DNA from: Janthinobacterium sp. 67 | GTDB taxonomy: Bacteria; Pseudomonadota; Gammaproteobacteria; Burkholderiales; Burkholderiaceae_D | Length of the DNA stretch: 64,000 nt | Reading direction: 5' to 3' | Assembly: GCF_002797895.1 (NCBI RefSeq) | Contig: NZ_PGES01000001.1 | Span: 434,001 to 498,000 of the forward strand | Part shown: one piece after another, positions 50,595 to 60,800 of the stretch | Position numbering within the stretch: position 1 is the stretch's first letter | How the letters are laid out: each line of letters begins with the position of its first letter | Made by a program: the position numbers and the translations under genes | Notes under the pieces: model-generated | The model's database searches: none | Told to the model about the DNA's origin: nothing | The model's input: only the letters and a program-made list of their open reading frames with translations

Positions 50595-51785
50595 ATGACA
50601 GAGCAAGCGGGTAGCCCATCGGCAAGCAGCGCCCAGGTGATGCGGTCCCTGCATCCGGAAAAACAGACGATACGCATCGGCTACCTGCCGCTGACCGATT
50701 GCGCCTCGTTGGTGATGGCCTCAAAATTGGGCCTGGACGAAAAATACGGCATCAAGATCGAGCTGAGCCGGGAGATGTCGTGGGCCGGCGTGCGCGACAA
50801 ATTGAATAGCGGCGAGCTCGACGCGGCCCACGTGTTGTACGGTCTCGTGTATGGCGTGCAGATGGGTATCGGCGGGCAACAGCACGACATGGCCGTGCTG
50901 ATGAACCTCAATCACAGCGGCCAGGCCGTGACCCTGTCGGCGGCGCTGGCGCGCGAGGGCGCCCACGATGGGCCATCGCTGGCGCGGCACATGCGCGGCG
51001 CGGCGCGGCCATTTGCGTTTGCGCATACTTTCCCGACGGGCAACCACGCGATGCTGCTGCAATACTGGCTGGCCGCGCATGGCATCGATCCGCTGCGCGA
51101 CGCGCGCGTGATGACGGTGCCGCCGTCGCAGATGGTGGCCGCCTTGCGCGCGGGCCAGATGGATGGCTTTTGCGCCGGCGAACCTTGGGGCTACAAGGCC
51201 ATCGTCGATGGCGTGGGCGTGACGGCCACCACCAGCGGCGCCATCTGGCCCGACCATCCGGGCAAGGTGCTGGGCACCAGCGCCGCGTTTGCGCAGCAGC
51301 ATCCGAACAGCTGCCGCGCCCTGATCGCCGCCGTGCTCGAGGCGGGACGCTGGATCGACGCCAGCGATGCCAACCGGCTGGCCATGGCGGCCACCCTGGC
51401 CGAACCCGCTTATCTGCATACGCTGCAGGAAACCCTGGCGCCGCGCATCCTCGGCCATTACCAGGATGGCCTGGGCAAGACCTGGGACGAGGCGCATGGC
51501 TTGAAGTTTTATGGCGATGGCGCCGTCAATTTCCCGTACTTGTCCGACGGCATGTGGTTCATGACCCAGCACCGGCGCTGGGGCTTGCTGCGCGACGAAC
51601 CCGATTACCTGGCTGTGGCAAGGCAAGTCAACCGCATCGACCTGTACCGCCAGGCGGCGGAGATGACGGCCACACCTTTGCCGCCATCCCCCATGCGCAG
51701 CTCGACCCTGTGCGACGGCGTCGTGTGGGACGGCAGCGCGCCGGAAGCGTACGCGGCATCGTTTGCCATCGGCCATTTTTTCTGA
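50595..51785 (+). CDS. nasS: NasS-like cytoplasmic nitrate sensor
   Basis: A 396-residue protein of the NrtA/CmpA nitrate-binding family (TIRIGYLPLTDCASLVMASK; AHTFPTGNHAMLLQYWLAAH; GFCAGEPWGYKAIVDGVG) but without a signal peptide. It begins with a polar N-terminus, so it is a cytoplasmic sensor rather than a transporter subunit. NasS holds NasT when nitrate is absent. ATG 50595 is preceded by AAAGGA. The 100-base gap from nasT holds short direct repeats (TTTTATGAC) and the palindrome CAGTGCACTG. Confidence 0.85.
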   Translation: MTEQAGSPSASSAQVMRSLHPEKQTIRIGYLPLTDCASLVMASKLGLDEKYGIKIELSREMSWAGVRDKLNSGELDAAHVLYGLVYGVQMGIGGQQHDMAVLMNLNHSGQAVTLSAALAREGAHDGPSLARHMRGAARPFAFAHTFPTGNHAMLLQYWLAAHGIDPLRDARVMTVPPSQMVAALRAGQMDGFCAGEPWGYKAIVDGVGVTATTSGAIWPDHPGKVLGTSAAFAQQHPNSCRALIAAVLEAGRWIDASDANRLAMAATLAEPAYLHTLQETLAPRILGHYQDGLGKTWDEAHGLKFYGDGAVNFPYLSDGMWFMTQHRRWGLLRDEPDYLAVARQVNRIDLYRQAAEMTATPLPPSPMRSSTLCDGVVWDGSAPEAYAASFAIGHFF

Positions 51786-51799
51786 TTGGAGAGTGCATC

Positions 51800-52570
51800 A
51801 TGACGCAATGTGGTAGCGTAACCCTGGTCGGCGCCGGTCCCGGCGACCCGGACCTGCTGACCTTGAAAGCCGTGAAAGCCATCGCACGGGCCGACGTGGT
51901 GCTGATCGACGACCTCGTCAATCCAGCCATCCTCGCGCATGCGGCACACGGCGTGCGCGTGGTCGAAGTAGGCAAGCGGGGCGGCTGCGCGTCCACGCCG
52001 CAAGCGTTCATCGAGCGCCTGATGCTGTCCGAGGCGCGCGCCGGCCTGCACGTGGTGCGCCTGAAAGGGGGCGACCCGTATCTGTTCGGACGGGGCGGCG
52101 AAGAGCGGGCCTACCTGCGCAGCCATGGCGTGGCCGTCGAGGTGATACCCGGCATCAGCAGCGGCCTGGCCGCGCCGACCAGCATCGGCGTGCCGCTCAC
52201 GCACCGCGGCTGGAGCCAGGGTGCCATCTTCGTCACGGGACACGGCAAGGATGCCGCGTCCGAGCCGAACTGGGCGGCCCTGGCGCAAAGCAAGCTCACC
52301 CTCGTCATCTACATGGGCGTGGCCCGTGTGGCGGCCATCCAGGCCGGCTTGCTGGCTGGCGGCATGGCGCCCGGCACGCCCGTGGCCGTGGTGCAATCGG
52401 CCAGCCTGGCCGCCCAGCGCCAGTTGCTGAGCACCTTGCAAACGTTGCCCGGCGACTTGCTGGCCAGCGGCCTGGGCAGTCCCAGCATCATCGTCGTGGG
52501 CGACGTGGTGCGTTGCGCCGACGCCTGGGATGACCATGGCGCAAGCACATTGCAGGCTGTCTCGGTCTGA
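51800..52570 (+). CDS. cobA: Uroporphyrinogen-III C-methyltransferase
   Basis: A 256-residue SAM-dependent methyltransferase. Family motifs are VTLVGAGPGDPDLLTLKAVK, VVRLKGGDPYLFGRGGEE, EVIPGISSGLAAPTSIGVPL and LVIYMGVARV. It makes precorrin-2, precursor of sirohaem for nitrite and sulfite reductase (and of B12). Following nasS, the likely use is sirohaem for nitrite reduction. ATG after GGAGAG is chosen; the longer upstream frame is a shadow of nasS. The stop lies 2 bases from the convergent cyclase stop. Confidence 0.92.
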   Translation: MTQCGSVTLVGAGPGDPDLLTLKAVKAIARADVVLIDDLVNPAILAHAAHGVRVVEVGKRGGCASTPQAFIERLMLSEARAGLHVVRLKGGDPYLFGRGGEERAYLRSHGVAVEVIPGISSGLAAPTSIGVPLTHRGWSQGAIFVTGHGKDAASEPNWAALAQSKLTLVIYMGVARVAAIQAGLLAGGMAPGTPVAVVQSASLAAQRQLLSTLQTLPGDLLASGLGSPSIIVVGDVVRCADAWDDHGASTLQAVSV

Positions 52571-52572
52571 CC

Positions 52573-53565
52573 TCAGCGGATCGGCAGGGCCACGGGACGG
52601 ATGGGCGCCGCGTCGCCGCCACGGAATTTCAATGACGCGCCGATGAAGGCGAACTGGTAGACCTTGTCGCGCGACAGTGCTTCCAGGTCGACCAGTTCCA
52701 GGATGGGCGTGCCCTGCTGCGCCAGCAGATACGTGTGCACGGGGAGGTAGTTGCCCGCCACTTCCGAGGGAAACGCCTCGAAACTGAGGTTGTCCGCGCC
52801 CACCACCATGGCGCCGCCGTCTTCCACGAGAAATTTCGCCGCGTCCAGCGACAGGCCGGGCGGATTGGCCATGTACGCTTGCGCCTGCTCATAATGCTGC
52901 ATGCGGCCCGTGCGTATCAGCACCACGTCGCCTTTTTCCAGCGTCACCTTCTGTTTGGCCAGCGCCGCGCGCAAGTCTTGCCGCGTGACCCGGTAATTGT
53001 CGGGCAGCTGCGATAGTCCCTTGGCCACGGCCACGTCGATCAGCACGCCGCGCGCGACGATGGGCGGCAGCTTTTCCGCGCCCGTCACGGTCCAGCCCCG
53101 GTCGCCCAGGTATTGCTCTTCCGTAAATCCATTCCAGATCTTGCCGTTCAAGCCGAAATGGTTGAGCGCGTCGATATGCGTGCCCATGTGCGCATACATC
53201 GACACGGCCGAACCCGTGTAGCTGACGTGGCGGTTCATGGACTCGCCCACGCGCATCGAGTCGGCCACCACATTGCCCTTCGGCGTGTGCGTCATCCACA
53301 TCTGGTAGGGCGGGTCGCCTGCCGCCTGCCAGCTGGGCATGCCGACATAGAAATCGACGGCCAGGTCGTAGCTCTTGCCGCCGTCGATGCGCGCGAGGAT
53401 GGCGGCGCGTGAGGCCGCTGTCATCAGGTTCAGGCGGCCTATCTCGTCTTTCGGCCCCCAAGGACTGATGCCCACTTCGGGCAGGGCGGCGGCCGGGGCG
53501 GCCTGCACCGTGCCGGCCAGCAGGGCCAGCAGCAGGGCGGTCAGGGTGATCGATGGTGTGAACAT
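52573..53565 (-). CDS. Exported cyclase-family hydrolase (kynurenine-formamidase-like)
   Basis: A 330-residue protein. Signal peptide MFTPSITLTALLLALLAGTV, then the metal-binding core SMYAHMGTHIDALNHFG, matching the HxGTHxD motif of the cyclase/formamidase family (PF04199), and GDVVLIRTGR. Family members hydrolyse amides or lactone-like bonds using a metal; substrate unknown here. The start at 53565, preceded by AAGGAG, is chosen. The open frame continues upstream over the LysR gene but that part is a shadow. Divergent LysR gene is the likely regulator. Confidence 0.85.
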   Translation of the reverse strand: MFTPSITLTALLLALLAGTVQAAPAAALPEVGISPWGPKDEIGRLNLMTAASRAAILARIDGGKSYDLAVDFYVGMPSWQAAGDPPYQMWMTHTPKGNVVADSMRVGESMNRHVSYTGSAVSMYAHMGTHIDALNHFGLNGKIWNGFTEEQYLGDRGWTVTGAEKLPPIVARGVLIDVAVAKGLSQLPDNYRVTRQDLRAALAKQKVTLEKGDVVLIRTGRMQHYEQAQAYMANPPGLSLDAAKFLVEDGGAMVVGADNLSFEAFPSEVAGNYLPVHTYLLAQQGTPILELVDLEALSRDKVYQFAFIGASLKFRGGDAAPIRPVALPIR

Positions 53566-53673
53566 GGGGTACTCCTTGCGTGACATGAATGAAGAAGTCA
53601 CCATCATATTGTTTTCAATTTCAATGATAATCAGCGATAAATTAATAAGATATTTAACTGAGGGGAAAGAATC
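53566..53673. promoter_or_regulatory. AT-rich divergent gap, cyclase / LysR
   Basis: A 108-base gap, strongly AT-rich from 53600 to 53660. It contains AATGATAATCA (53623-53633), which matches the core of a Fur box, and several interrupted dyads that could serve the LysR protein. No consensus promoter is clear. Confidence 0.35.
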
Positions 53674-54564
53674 ATGGATGTCCTGGCGCACATGCGCGTG
53701 TTTCGCACGGTCGTCGAGCGCGACAGCTTCAGCAAGGCGGCGCTCGATATGAATCAGTCGGCGGCCGCCATCAGCAAGCAGGTGCGCCAGCTGGAAGCGC
53801 ATCTGGGTACGGTGCTGCTGGTACGCACGACGCGGCGCATGAGCTTGTCGGATGGCGGCCGGGCCTACTATGCGGAATGCTGCCGCCTGCTCGATGAAAT
53901 CGACGCGCTGGAACTGGCCACGCGCGGTTGCACCGGCAAGGTGGCGGGGCGGCTGCGCGTGAATGCGCCGCTGTCGTTTGGCCTGAAGGTGTTGTCGCCG
54001 CTGCTGCCGGACTTCATGGCCCGCTATCCGGACGTCAGGATCGAGATGACCCTGGATGACCGCCTGCGCGACGTGGTGGGTGAAGGCTATGACGTGTCGC
54101 TGCGCATCCGCGCCGCGCTGGCCGATTCTTCCCTGGTGGCGCGCCGCCTTGGCGATGTCGAGCAGATGATTTGCGCGTCGCCCGCCTATCTGGCGCGGCG
54201 CGGCACGCCCCGGCAGGCGCAGGACTTGCACGCTCACGACTGCCTGGCCTACCGGCTGGCCGACAGCCCCGGCGTCTGGCAGCTGGCCGGCCCGGAAGGG
54301 AACAGCAGCATCATCTTGCCCGTGCGCTTTTCCGCCGACAGCAGCCTGCTGCTGGCCGACATGCTGGTGGCGGGGGTAGGCGTGGGCGCGCTGCCGTCGT
54401 TCGTCGCCGCACCGCTGCTGGCCAGCGGCGCCCTGGTGCGCGTGCTGCCGTCGCACGGCATGGCCAGGCGCGGCGTGTATGCCTTGATGCCCGATGGACG
54501 CCATGTGCAGGAAAAGGTGCGCGCCTTTTGCGACTTCCTGGCCGGCGCGCTGCAGGCGGCGTAA
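53674..54564 (+). CDS. LysR-family transcriptional regulator
   Basis: A 296-residue regulator. The helix-turn-helix is SKAALDMNQSAAAISKQVRQ (about residues 18-37) and the effector domain follows (LRVNAPLSFGLKVLSPLLPD; VRIEMTLDDRLRDVVGEGYD), closest in style to the DsdC/AaeR-like single-gene regulators common in Burkholderiales. Divergent from the cyclase gene across 108 bases. ATG 53674 has GAGGGGAAAG upstream. Confidence 0.9.
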   Translation: MDVLAHMRVFRTVVERDSFSKAALDMNQSAAAISKQVRQLEAHLGTVLLVRTTRRMSLSDGGRAYYAECCRLLDEIDALELATRGCTGKVAGRLRVNAPLSFGLKVLSPLLPDFMARYPDVRIEMTLDDRLRDVVGEGYDVSLRIRAALADSSLVARRLGDVEQMICASPAYLARRGTPRQAQDLHAHDCLAYRLADSPGVWQLAGPEGNSSIILPVRFSADSSLLLADMLVAGVGVGALPSFVAAPLLASGALVRVLPSHGMARRGVYALMPDGRHVQEKVRAFCDFLAGALQAA

Positions 54565-54705
54565 GCGTGTTGTTTTCCGGTGCAACCATCGTACGCGCTT
54601 TTTTTCTTCCACAAGCGCGTCGGGCAGGGGCTTTGATAGTATCCTCGTACTTGCTGGGCGGCCGCAGCGCCGCCCATTCGAGGAAACCGGAATAAGCGAT
54701 CGACA
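54565..54705 (+). promoter_or_regulatory. Upstream region of the hybrid kinase
   Basis: Contains a T-rich run (54600-54605) and a perfect 7-bp hairpin GGGCGGC (54656-54662) with GCCGCCC (54669-54675) about 30 bases before the ATG. No convincing promoter is seen; the hairpin may structure the leader. Confidence 0.3.
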
Positions 54706-57700
54706 ATGCACACTTTGAGCAAGGGCGGGGCGGGATCAGGCATCAGGATCTGGGCGGGTGGCCTGTTGCTGGCCCTGGCGGTGGGCGGCGCCTTGTATGC
54801 GGGTGCGGCGCGCACGGTCAACGACGATGCCGAACAGCGTTTCGACAATCTCACGCATGGCGCCCAGCATAGCCTGATCACGCGCGTCAAAAGCTATTCC
54901 GACCTGCTGCGAGGACTCGAAGCCCTGTTTCGCACCAGCGAGCATCTGACGCGCCGCCAGTTCCACGATTACGTGGCCGGCCTCGATATCGTGCGCCAGT
55001 TCCCTGCCATCGAATCGGTCAACTACGCGGCGGCCGTCCCGGCGGCGCAGCGCGCCGCTTTCATCGAGGCCGTGCGCAAAGATACCAGCCTGGCGCCGCG
55101 CGGCTATCCCGCCTTCACCATCCGGCCTGCAGGCGAACGGCCGGAATACACGGTGCTCACTTACCTGGAACCCGATTCCCTGCTGGCCGAACGCATGGGC
55201 GTCGATATTGCCGCCAACCCGCTGGTGGCGCAGTCGCTGGCGCAGGCACGCGACAGCGGCGAAGTGAGCGCGTCGGGGCAGGTGATCATGATCAAGGGGC
55301 CGCCCGCGCACGTGGGCCTGGGCATGCGCCTGCCCGTGTACCGCAACGACATGCCGCAGGGCAGCGTGGCCGAGCGCCGCGCCGCCTACCAGGGCTCCGT
55401 CGGCATCGGCTTCGGCGTGGCGCAGCTGGTGCACAGCGCGCTCGAACGCAGCGCCCTGGAACCGCTGCACCTGACCCTGTACAGCGCGGCCGGCCCTTTG
55501 CCGGCCAGCGGGGCCCTGGCCATCACGCCGCAGGACCGTTTGCTGTTCAACGATGACGGCGACCTGTCGGCGCCACCACCGCAACCGGGCAGCGATGCCG
55601 ACTATTTCGACCAGGTGCTGCCCGTCGCCTACCAGGGCGGCCTGTGGAAAGCCCATTTCCGCGTGCGCAAGGCTGAACTGTACAGCCCCTTCGACCGCTA
55701 TTTTCCGTGGCTGGCGCTGGTCGTCGGCCTGGCCGGCACCCTGCTCATTTATGGCTACATCTTTACCCTGTACCGGTCGCGCCGCAACGCCGTGGCGCAG
55801 CGCACCCTGCTCGATACGGTGCTCGACAGCGTCGACGCCTACGTCTACATGAAGGATGCCGACCTGCGCTACCGCTACGTGAATGCGCGCACGGCGAAGA
55901 TACTGGGCCGTCCGGCGGAGCAGCTGATCGGCCGCCAGGACGGCGAGTTGATGCTCGGCGATGCGGCCGCTGCCGCGCAGCGCACGGAGCGCCAGGTCTT
56001 CGACAGCGGCGCCAAGTTCGTCGGCGAGGAGCGCTTCGTCGATGCGCAGGGCCAGGTGCATCACCTGTGGAGCGTGAAGGTGCCGCTGGGCTTGCCCGGT
56101 CCCGTCACGGGCTTGATCGGCCTGTCCACCGACGTGACGGAGCTGCACCGCCTGAAAGAGCAGGCCGACGCGGCCAGCCAGGCCAAGAGCGACTTCCTGT
56201 CGAACATGAGCCATGAAATCCGCACGCCGATGAACAGCATCATCGGCATGGCGCACCTGGCCCTGAAATCCGTGGCCGACGCGCGCCAGCGCGACTACCT
56301 GCAAAAAATCTACCATTCGGGCCAGCATTTGCTGGGGCTGATCAACGACATCCTCGACTTTTCCAAGATCGAGGCGGGCAAGCTGGAACTGGAGGTGCTG
56401 GACTTCCGTCTCGACAACCTGCTGGCGAACGTCGCCAGCCAGCTGGGCGACGCGGCGGCCGTCAAGGGCCTGGCGCTGCAGTTCGATATCGCGCCCGAGT
56501 TGTCGCAGCGCTGGCGCGGCGACCCGCTGCGCCTGGAGCAGGTCCTGCTGAACCTGACCAGCAACGCCATCAAGTTTTCCGACAATGGCAGCATCTTCGT
56601 GCGCGTGCGCCAGTCCGAGGAACGGGGCAGTCACAGCATGCTGCGCTTCGAAGTGCAGGACCGGGGCATCGGCATGAAGCAGGAAGAAGTGGCGCAGCTG
56701 TTCCGCTCCTTCCACCAGGCCGACCCATCGACCACGCGCAAATATGGCGGCAGCGGCCTGGGGCTGGTGATCAGCAAGCAGCTGGTGGAGCTCATGGGCG
56801 GCAAGGTGGGCGTCTACAGCCAGCCGGGACTGGGCAGCACCTTCTGGTTCACGGCGCACCTGGAGAAAAGCGCGCAGGCGTCCGACGAGCGCATCGCCGA
56901 AGTCGAGCCGGAAGTATTGGGCGTGATACGCGGCGCGTCCATCCTGCTGGTGGAAGATAACGTCTTCAGCCAGCAAGTGGGCTGCGAATTGCTGGAAGAC
57001 GCCGGCGCCACCGTCTGTGTCGCCGGCAATGGCCGCGAAGCGCTGGAATTGCTGGCCCGCCAGCGCTACGACTGCGTGCTGATGGACGTGCAGATGCCGG
57101 AGATGGACGGCTTCGAGACGACGCGCCGCATCCGCGCCGACCCGCGGCTTGCCGGCCTGCTGGTGATCGCCATGACGGCCAATGCGGGCAGCGAAGACCG
57201 CGCCCGCTGCCTGGCGGCCGGCATGGATGAATTCGTGACCAAGCCGATCGCCCCGAATCTGCTGTTTCACCTGCTGGCGAAATGGTTCCGCCTGCGCGGT
57301 GGTATTGGCGGCATCGGCCATGCGCGCGCGGGCGACGGGCTGGCGGCGCCGAAAACGCCGTCGGAGCTGCGTGACACGGCCATCCTCGACCTTGCCACCC
57401 TGGCGCTCACGTTCAGCAATGACGTCGGGAAGATGCGCAAGTACACCCAGCTGTTTCTCGACACGGCGCGCGACGGCATCGCCGAAATGGAGCAGGCCAT
57501 GGCGCTGGAAGACCTGGGGCGCCTGGCCGACCTGGGCCACCGCAGCAAATCGTCGGCGCTGGCCGTGGGTGCGCATGCCTTTGCCAGCCTGTGCACGTCG
57601 ATCGAAGGCTTGCGTCTGGGCGGCGACATGCAGCAGGCGCGCGCCTTGCTGACGGCCCTGGGGCCGGCGCTGGCGCAGGTGGCGGAACAAATTTCCATGG

Positions 57701-57726
57701 AATTTGCTTCCAGCGACGCCCCCTGA
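54706..57726 (+). CDS. CHASE-PAS hybrid sensor histidine kinase with receiver and HPt
   Basis: A 1006-residue membrane protein. Membrane helix 1 is near residues 10-28, a periplasmic CHASE domain follows (about 75-270; LEALFRTSEHLTRRQFHDYV), helix 2 is WLALVVGLAGTLLIYGYIF, then PAS (about 370-480; VYMKDADLRYRYVNARTAKI), HisKA with His503 in NMSHEIRTPMNSIIG, HATPase (GSGLGLVISKQLVELMGG), receiver with Asp794 in VLMDVQMPEMDGFE, and HPt with His945 in LADLGHRSKSSALAV. A full phosphorelay in one chain; the final response regulator is not encoded nearby. Ligand unknown. Confidence 0.92.
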   Translation: MHTLSKGGAGSGIRIWAGGLLLALAVGGALYAGAARTVNDDAEQRFDNLTHGAQHSLITRVKSYSDLLRGLEALFRTSEHLTRRQFHDYVAGLDIVRQFPAIESVNYAAAVPAAQRAAFIEAVRKDTSLAPRGYPAFTIRPAGERPEYTVLTYLEPDSLLAERMGVDIAANPLVAQSLAQARDSGEVSASGQVIMIKGPPAHVGLGMRLPVYRNDMPQGSVAERRAAYQGSVGIGFGVAQLVHSALERSALEPLHLTLYSAAGPLPASGALAITPQDRLLFNDDGDLSAPPPQPGSDADYFDQVLPVAYQGGLWKAHFRVRKAELYSPFDRYFPWLALVVGLAGTLLIYGYIFTLYRSRRNAVAQRTLLDTVLDSVDAYVYMKDADLRYRYVNARTAKILGRPAEQLIGRQDGELMLGDAAAAAQRTERQVFDSGAKFVGEERFVDAQGQVHHLWSVKVPLGLPGPVTGLIGLSTDVTELHRLKEQADAASQAKSDFLSNMSHEIRTPMNSIIGMAHLALKSVADARQRDYLQKIYHSGQHLLGLINDILDFSKIEAGKLELEVLDFRLDNLLANVASQLGDAAAVKGLALQFDIAPELSQRWRGDPLRLEQVLLNLTSNAIKFSDNGSIFVRVRQSEERGSHSMLRFEVQDRGIGMKQEEVAQLFRSFHQADPSTTRKYGGSGLGLVISKQLVELMGGKVGVYSQPGLGSTFWFTAHLEKSAQASDERIAEVEPEVLGVIRGASILLVEDNVFSQQVGCELLEDAGATVCVAGNGREALELLARQRYDCVLMDVQMPEMDGFETTRRIRADPRLAGLLVIAMTANAGSEDRARCLAAGMDEFVTKPIAPNLLFHLLAKWFRLRGGIGGIGHARAGDGLAAPKTPSELRDTAILDLATLALTFSNDVGKMRKYTQLFLDTARDGIAEMEQAMALEDLGRLADLGHRSKSSALAVGAHAFASLCTSIEGLRLGGDMQQARALLTALGPALAQVAEQISMEFASSDAP

Positions 57727-57758
57727 CGCACGCAGCGGCGATAATAGGCGTTTGACGT

Positions 57759-57778
57759 CTGCGGCCACCTGGCCGCAG
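57759..57778 (+). other. Hairpin in the recC leader
   Basis: CTGCGGCC (57759-57766) pairs perfectly with GGCCGCAG (57771-57778) across ACCT. It sits in the 75-base gap between the kinase and recC and lacks a T tract; it may separate the transcripts or structure the recC leader. Confidence 0.5.
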
Positions 57779-57801
57779 GCGCGGCAACTCATCGGATCAG
57801 C

Positions 57802-60800
57802 ATGCATACACCCGTCACGCCCGGCCTCCTCATCCTGCACGGCAACCAGCTGGAACAGCTGCGCGCCGCCGTCTTCCAGTGGCTGCGCCAGCATCCGCTG
57901 GCGCCGCTGGAAACGGATATCTTCCTGGTGCAGTCGAACGGCGTGGCCGAATGGCTGAAGATCGCCCTGGCCGAGGAAATGAAAGTGTGCGCCGCCACGC
58001 GCATCGCGCTGCCGGCGCGCCTGCTGTGGGAAAGCTACCGGGGCATGCTGGGGCGTGACAGAGTCCCGCGCGTGTCGCCGTTCGACAAGTCCCCGCTGAC
58101 GTGGCGTTTGATGCGTCTTTTGCCCTCGCTGCTGGCCGACCCCGTGTTTGCGCCGCTGCGCTACTTCCTGGCCGATGGCGATTGCGAACGCCGGCTGCAG
58201 CTGGCCGAGCGCCTGGCCGACCTGTTCGATCAATACCAGGTCTACCGCGCCGACTGGCTGGCCGACTGGGCGGCGGGGCGCGACCAGTTGCGCACGGCGC
58301 GCGGTGAATCCATCGTTTTGAAGGACGACCAGCGCTGGCAGGCGCAGTTGTGGCGCGCCGTGGGTCTGGATGTCGAGGTTTCCGAGCGCGACACGGGCCG
58401 CGCCGACATCCACGAGGCCTTCCTGGCGGCGATTGCCGCCGGCAATGCGCCGATTGGCAAGCTGCCGCGCCGGGTCGTGCTGTTTGGCGTGTCGGCCTTG
58501 CCGTACCAGACCTTGCAGGCGCTGGCCGCGCTGGCGCGCCACACGCAGGTGGTGCTGGCCGTGCCCAATCCCTGCCAGTTCTACTGGGGCGACATCATCG
58601 ATGGGCGCGACTTGCTGCGCGCGGAAAACAAGCGCCAGCGCCAGCGCAACGGCACCGACCTGGCGCAGATTCCGCTCGAAGCGCTGCATGCGCACAGCCA
58701 CCCGCTGCTGGCCAGCTGGGGCAGGCAAGGGCGCGATTTTATCCGCATGCTCGACGAATTCGACGAACACGCGCAAGCGGAAGGGCGCGACGACAGCCTG
58801 CGCATCGACCTGTTCGGCGAGGAAACGGGCGAAACCCTGCTGCAGCAGGTGCAGGTGGCCATCCGCGAACTGCGTCCGCTGGCCGAGCATGAACAGGTAC
58901 CGCCCGATGCGGCCGATCGCTCGATCGAATTTCACGTGGCGCACAGCGTGCAGCGCGAAGTGGAAGTGCTGCACGACCAGCTGCTGGCCATGTTTGCGCA
59001 CAGCGCCGAAACGGGCTTGCGTCCGCGCGACGTGGTGGTGATGGTGCCCGATATCGACACCTTCACGGCCGCCATCCACGCCGTCTTCGGCCAGTACCGG
59101 CGCAACGACGAGCGTTTCATCCCGTTCGAGATCGGCGACGTGAAGGACCGCAGCGTCAACCCGCTGCTCGTCGCGCTCGAGTGGCTGCTGCAGCTGCCGC
59201 AGCAGCGCTGCCGCCAGAGCGAGGTGCGCGACCTGCTCGACGTGCCGGCGCTGGCCGCCCGCTTTGGCTTGCAGCCGGACGACCTGGCCACCCTCGGTGC
59301 CTGGATCGAAGGGGCGGGCGTGCGCTGGGGCCTGGACCAGCAACACCGCGCCGGCCTGGGGCTCGGTGCGGCCGGCGAACAGAATGCGTGGATCTTCGGC
59401 GTGCGGCGCATGCTGCTCGGCTATGCCAGCGGCAGTGGCGCCAGCTTTGGCGGCATCGAACCGTATGCGGAAGTGGGGGGTCTCGATGCGGCGCTGGCGG
59501 GCTCGCTGGCGCAGCTGGTCGAGGCGCTGCTGCACTGGCGCACCGTGCTGGCCGGCACGCGCACGCCAGCCGAGTGGGGCGTGCAGGCGCGCGCGCTGCT
59601 GGCCGCCTTCTTTGACGCCGACGACGAGGGCGACCGATTGACCCTGGCGCAGCTGGAAGGCGCCTTGCAGGGCTGGCTGGAAACGTGCGAGCACGCGGGC
59701 TTTGTCGAGTCCGTGCCGCTGTCCGTGCTGCGCGTGGCGTGGCTGGGCGCGCTCGACGAGCCGACCCTGAACCATCAATTCGTCTCCGGCGGCGTCACCT
59801 TCTGCACCCTGATGCCGATGCGCGCCGTGCCGTTCCGCGTCGTGTGCCTGCTGGGCATGAACGATGGCGACTTCCCGCGCCGCGCGCAAAAGGCCGATTT
59901 CGATTTGCTGGCGCTGCCCGGCATGGCGCGTCCGGGCGACCGCTCGCGCCGCGACGATGACCGCTACCTGATGCTCGAAGCCTTGCTGGCCGCGCGCGAC
60001 AAACTATACGTGAGCTGGGTGGGGCGCAATGTGCGCGACAATTCCGAGCAGCCGCCGTCCGTGCTCGTGTCGCAGCTGCGCGACTACCTGGCCGCCGGCT
60101 GGTCGCTGGACCGGCATTTGGCAAGCCTGACGACCGAGCACGCGCTGCAGCCCTTCAGCCGCCGCTATTTCGAGGCCGATGGCTTGCTGACGTACGCCCG
60201 CGAATGGCGCGTCGCGCATGCGGATGCGCTGGTGCAGGCCGAGGAACTGGCGCTGGGTCCCTACGAACTCGATCCCGGCACGCGTTTGAAACTGGGCGAG
60301 CTGGCCAGCTTTTTGCGCCAGCCCGTCAAATACTTCTTCCGCCGCCGCCTGAGCGTGCATTTCGCCGATGCGGCCATGCTGGGCGAGGATGAAGAACCGT
60401 TCGGCCTGAATGCGCTCGAACGCTATCTGCTGGAAGACACCATGCTCGATGACGGCGGTGCCGTGGAGGACATCGGCGACGTGCGCGCCAGCCTGGAAGC
60501 GCGCGCGCAGCGGCTGGCGCGCGAGGGCGTGCTGCCGATCGGCCTGATCGGCCGGCAAGTGCAGGCGCAGCTGGTCGAGGCGCTCGTGCCCGTGCGTAGC
60601 GCATGGCTGTCCTTGCGGGCCTCCTTCCCTTACGCGGCCGACAAGCGCGCCATCAACTTGCCGTTTGGCGAAGTGCAGATCGACGACTGGCTCGACAAAT
60701 TGTGCAGCAACGGGCAGGACACGGCCTGGCTGATGCAGATTTCCTCGAAGGTGACGGACAAGGGCGGCCTGGCGCGCGGCGACAAGCTGATGCTGATGTG

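Noticed and set aside
53566..54711. Upstream extension of the cyclase frame
   Set aside because: The signal peptide and ribosome site mark the start at 53565; the extension lies opposite the LysR gene and looks like its shadow.
54736..59889. Very long minus-strand open frame (1717 residues)
   Set aside because: It lies opposite the hybrid kinase and recC, both with clear conserved motifs; its sequence is rich in Arg, His, Gln and Ala without domains. It is the antisense shadow of GC-rich coding DNA.
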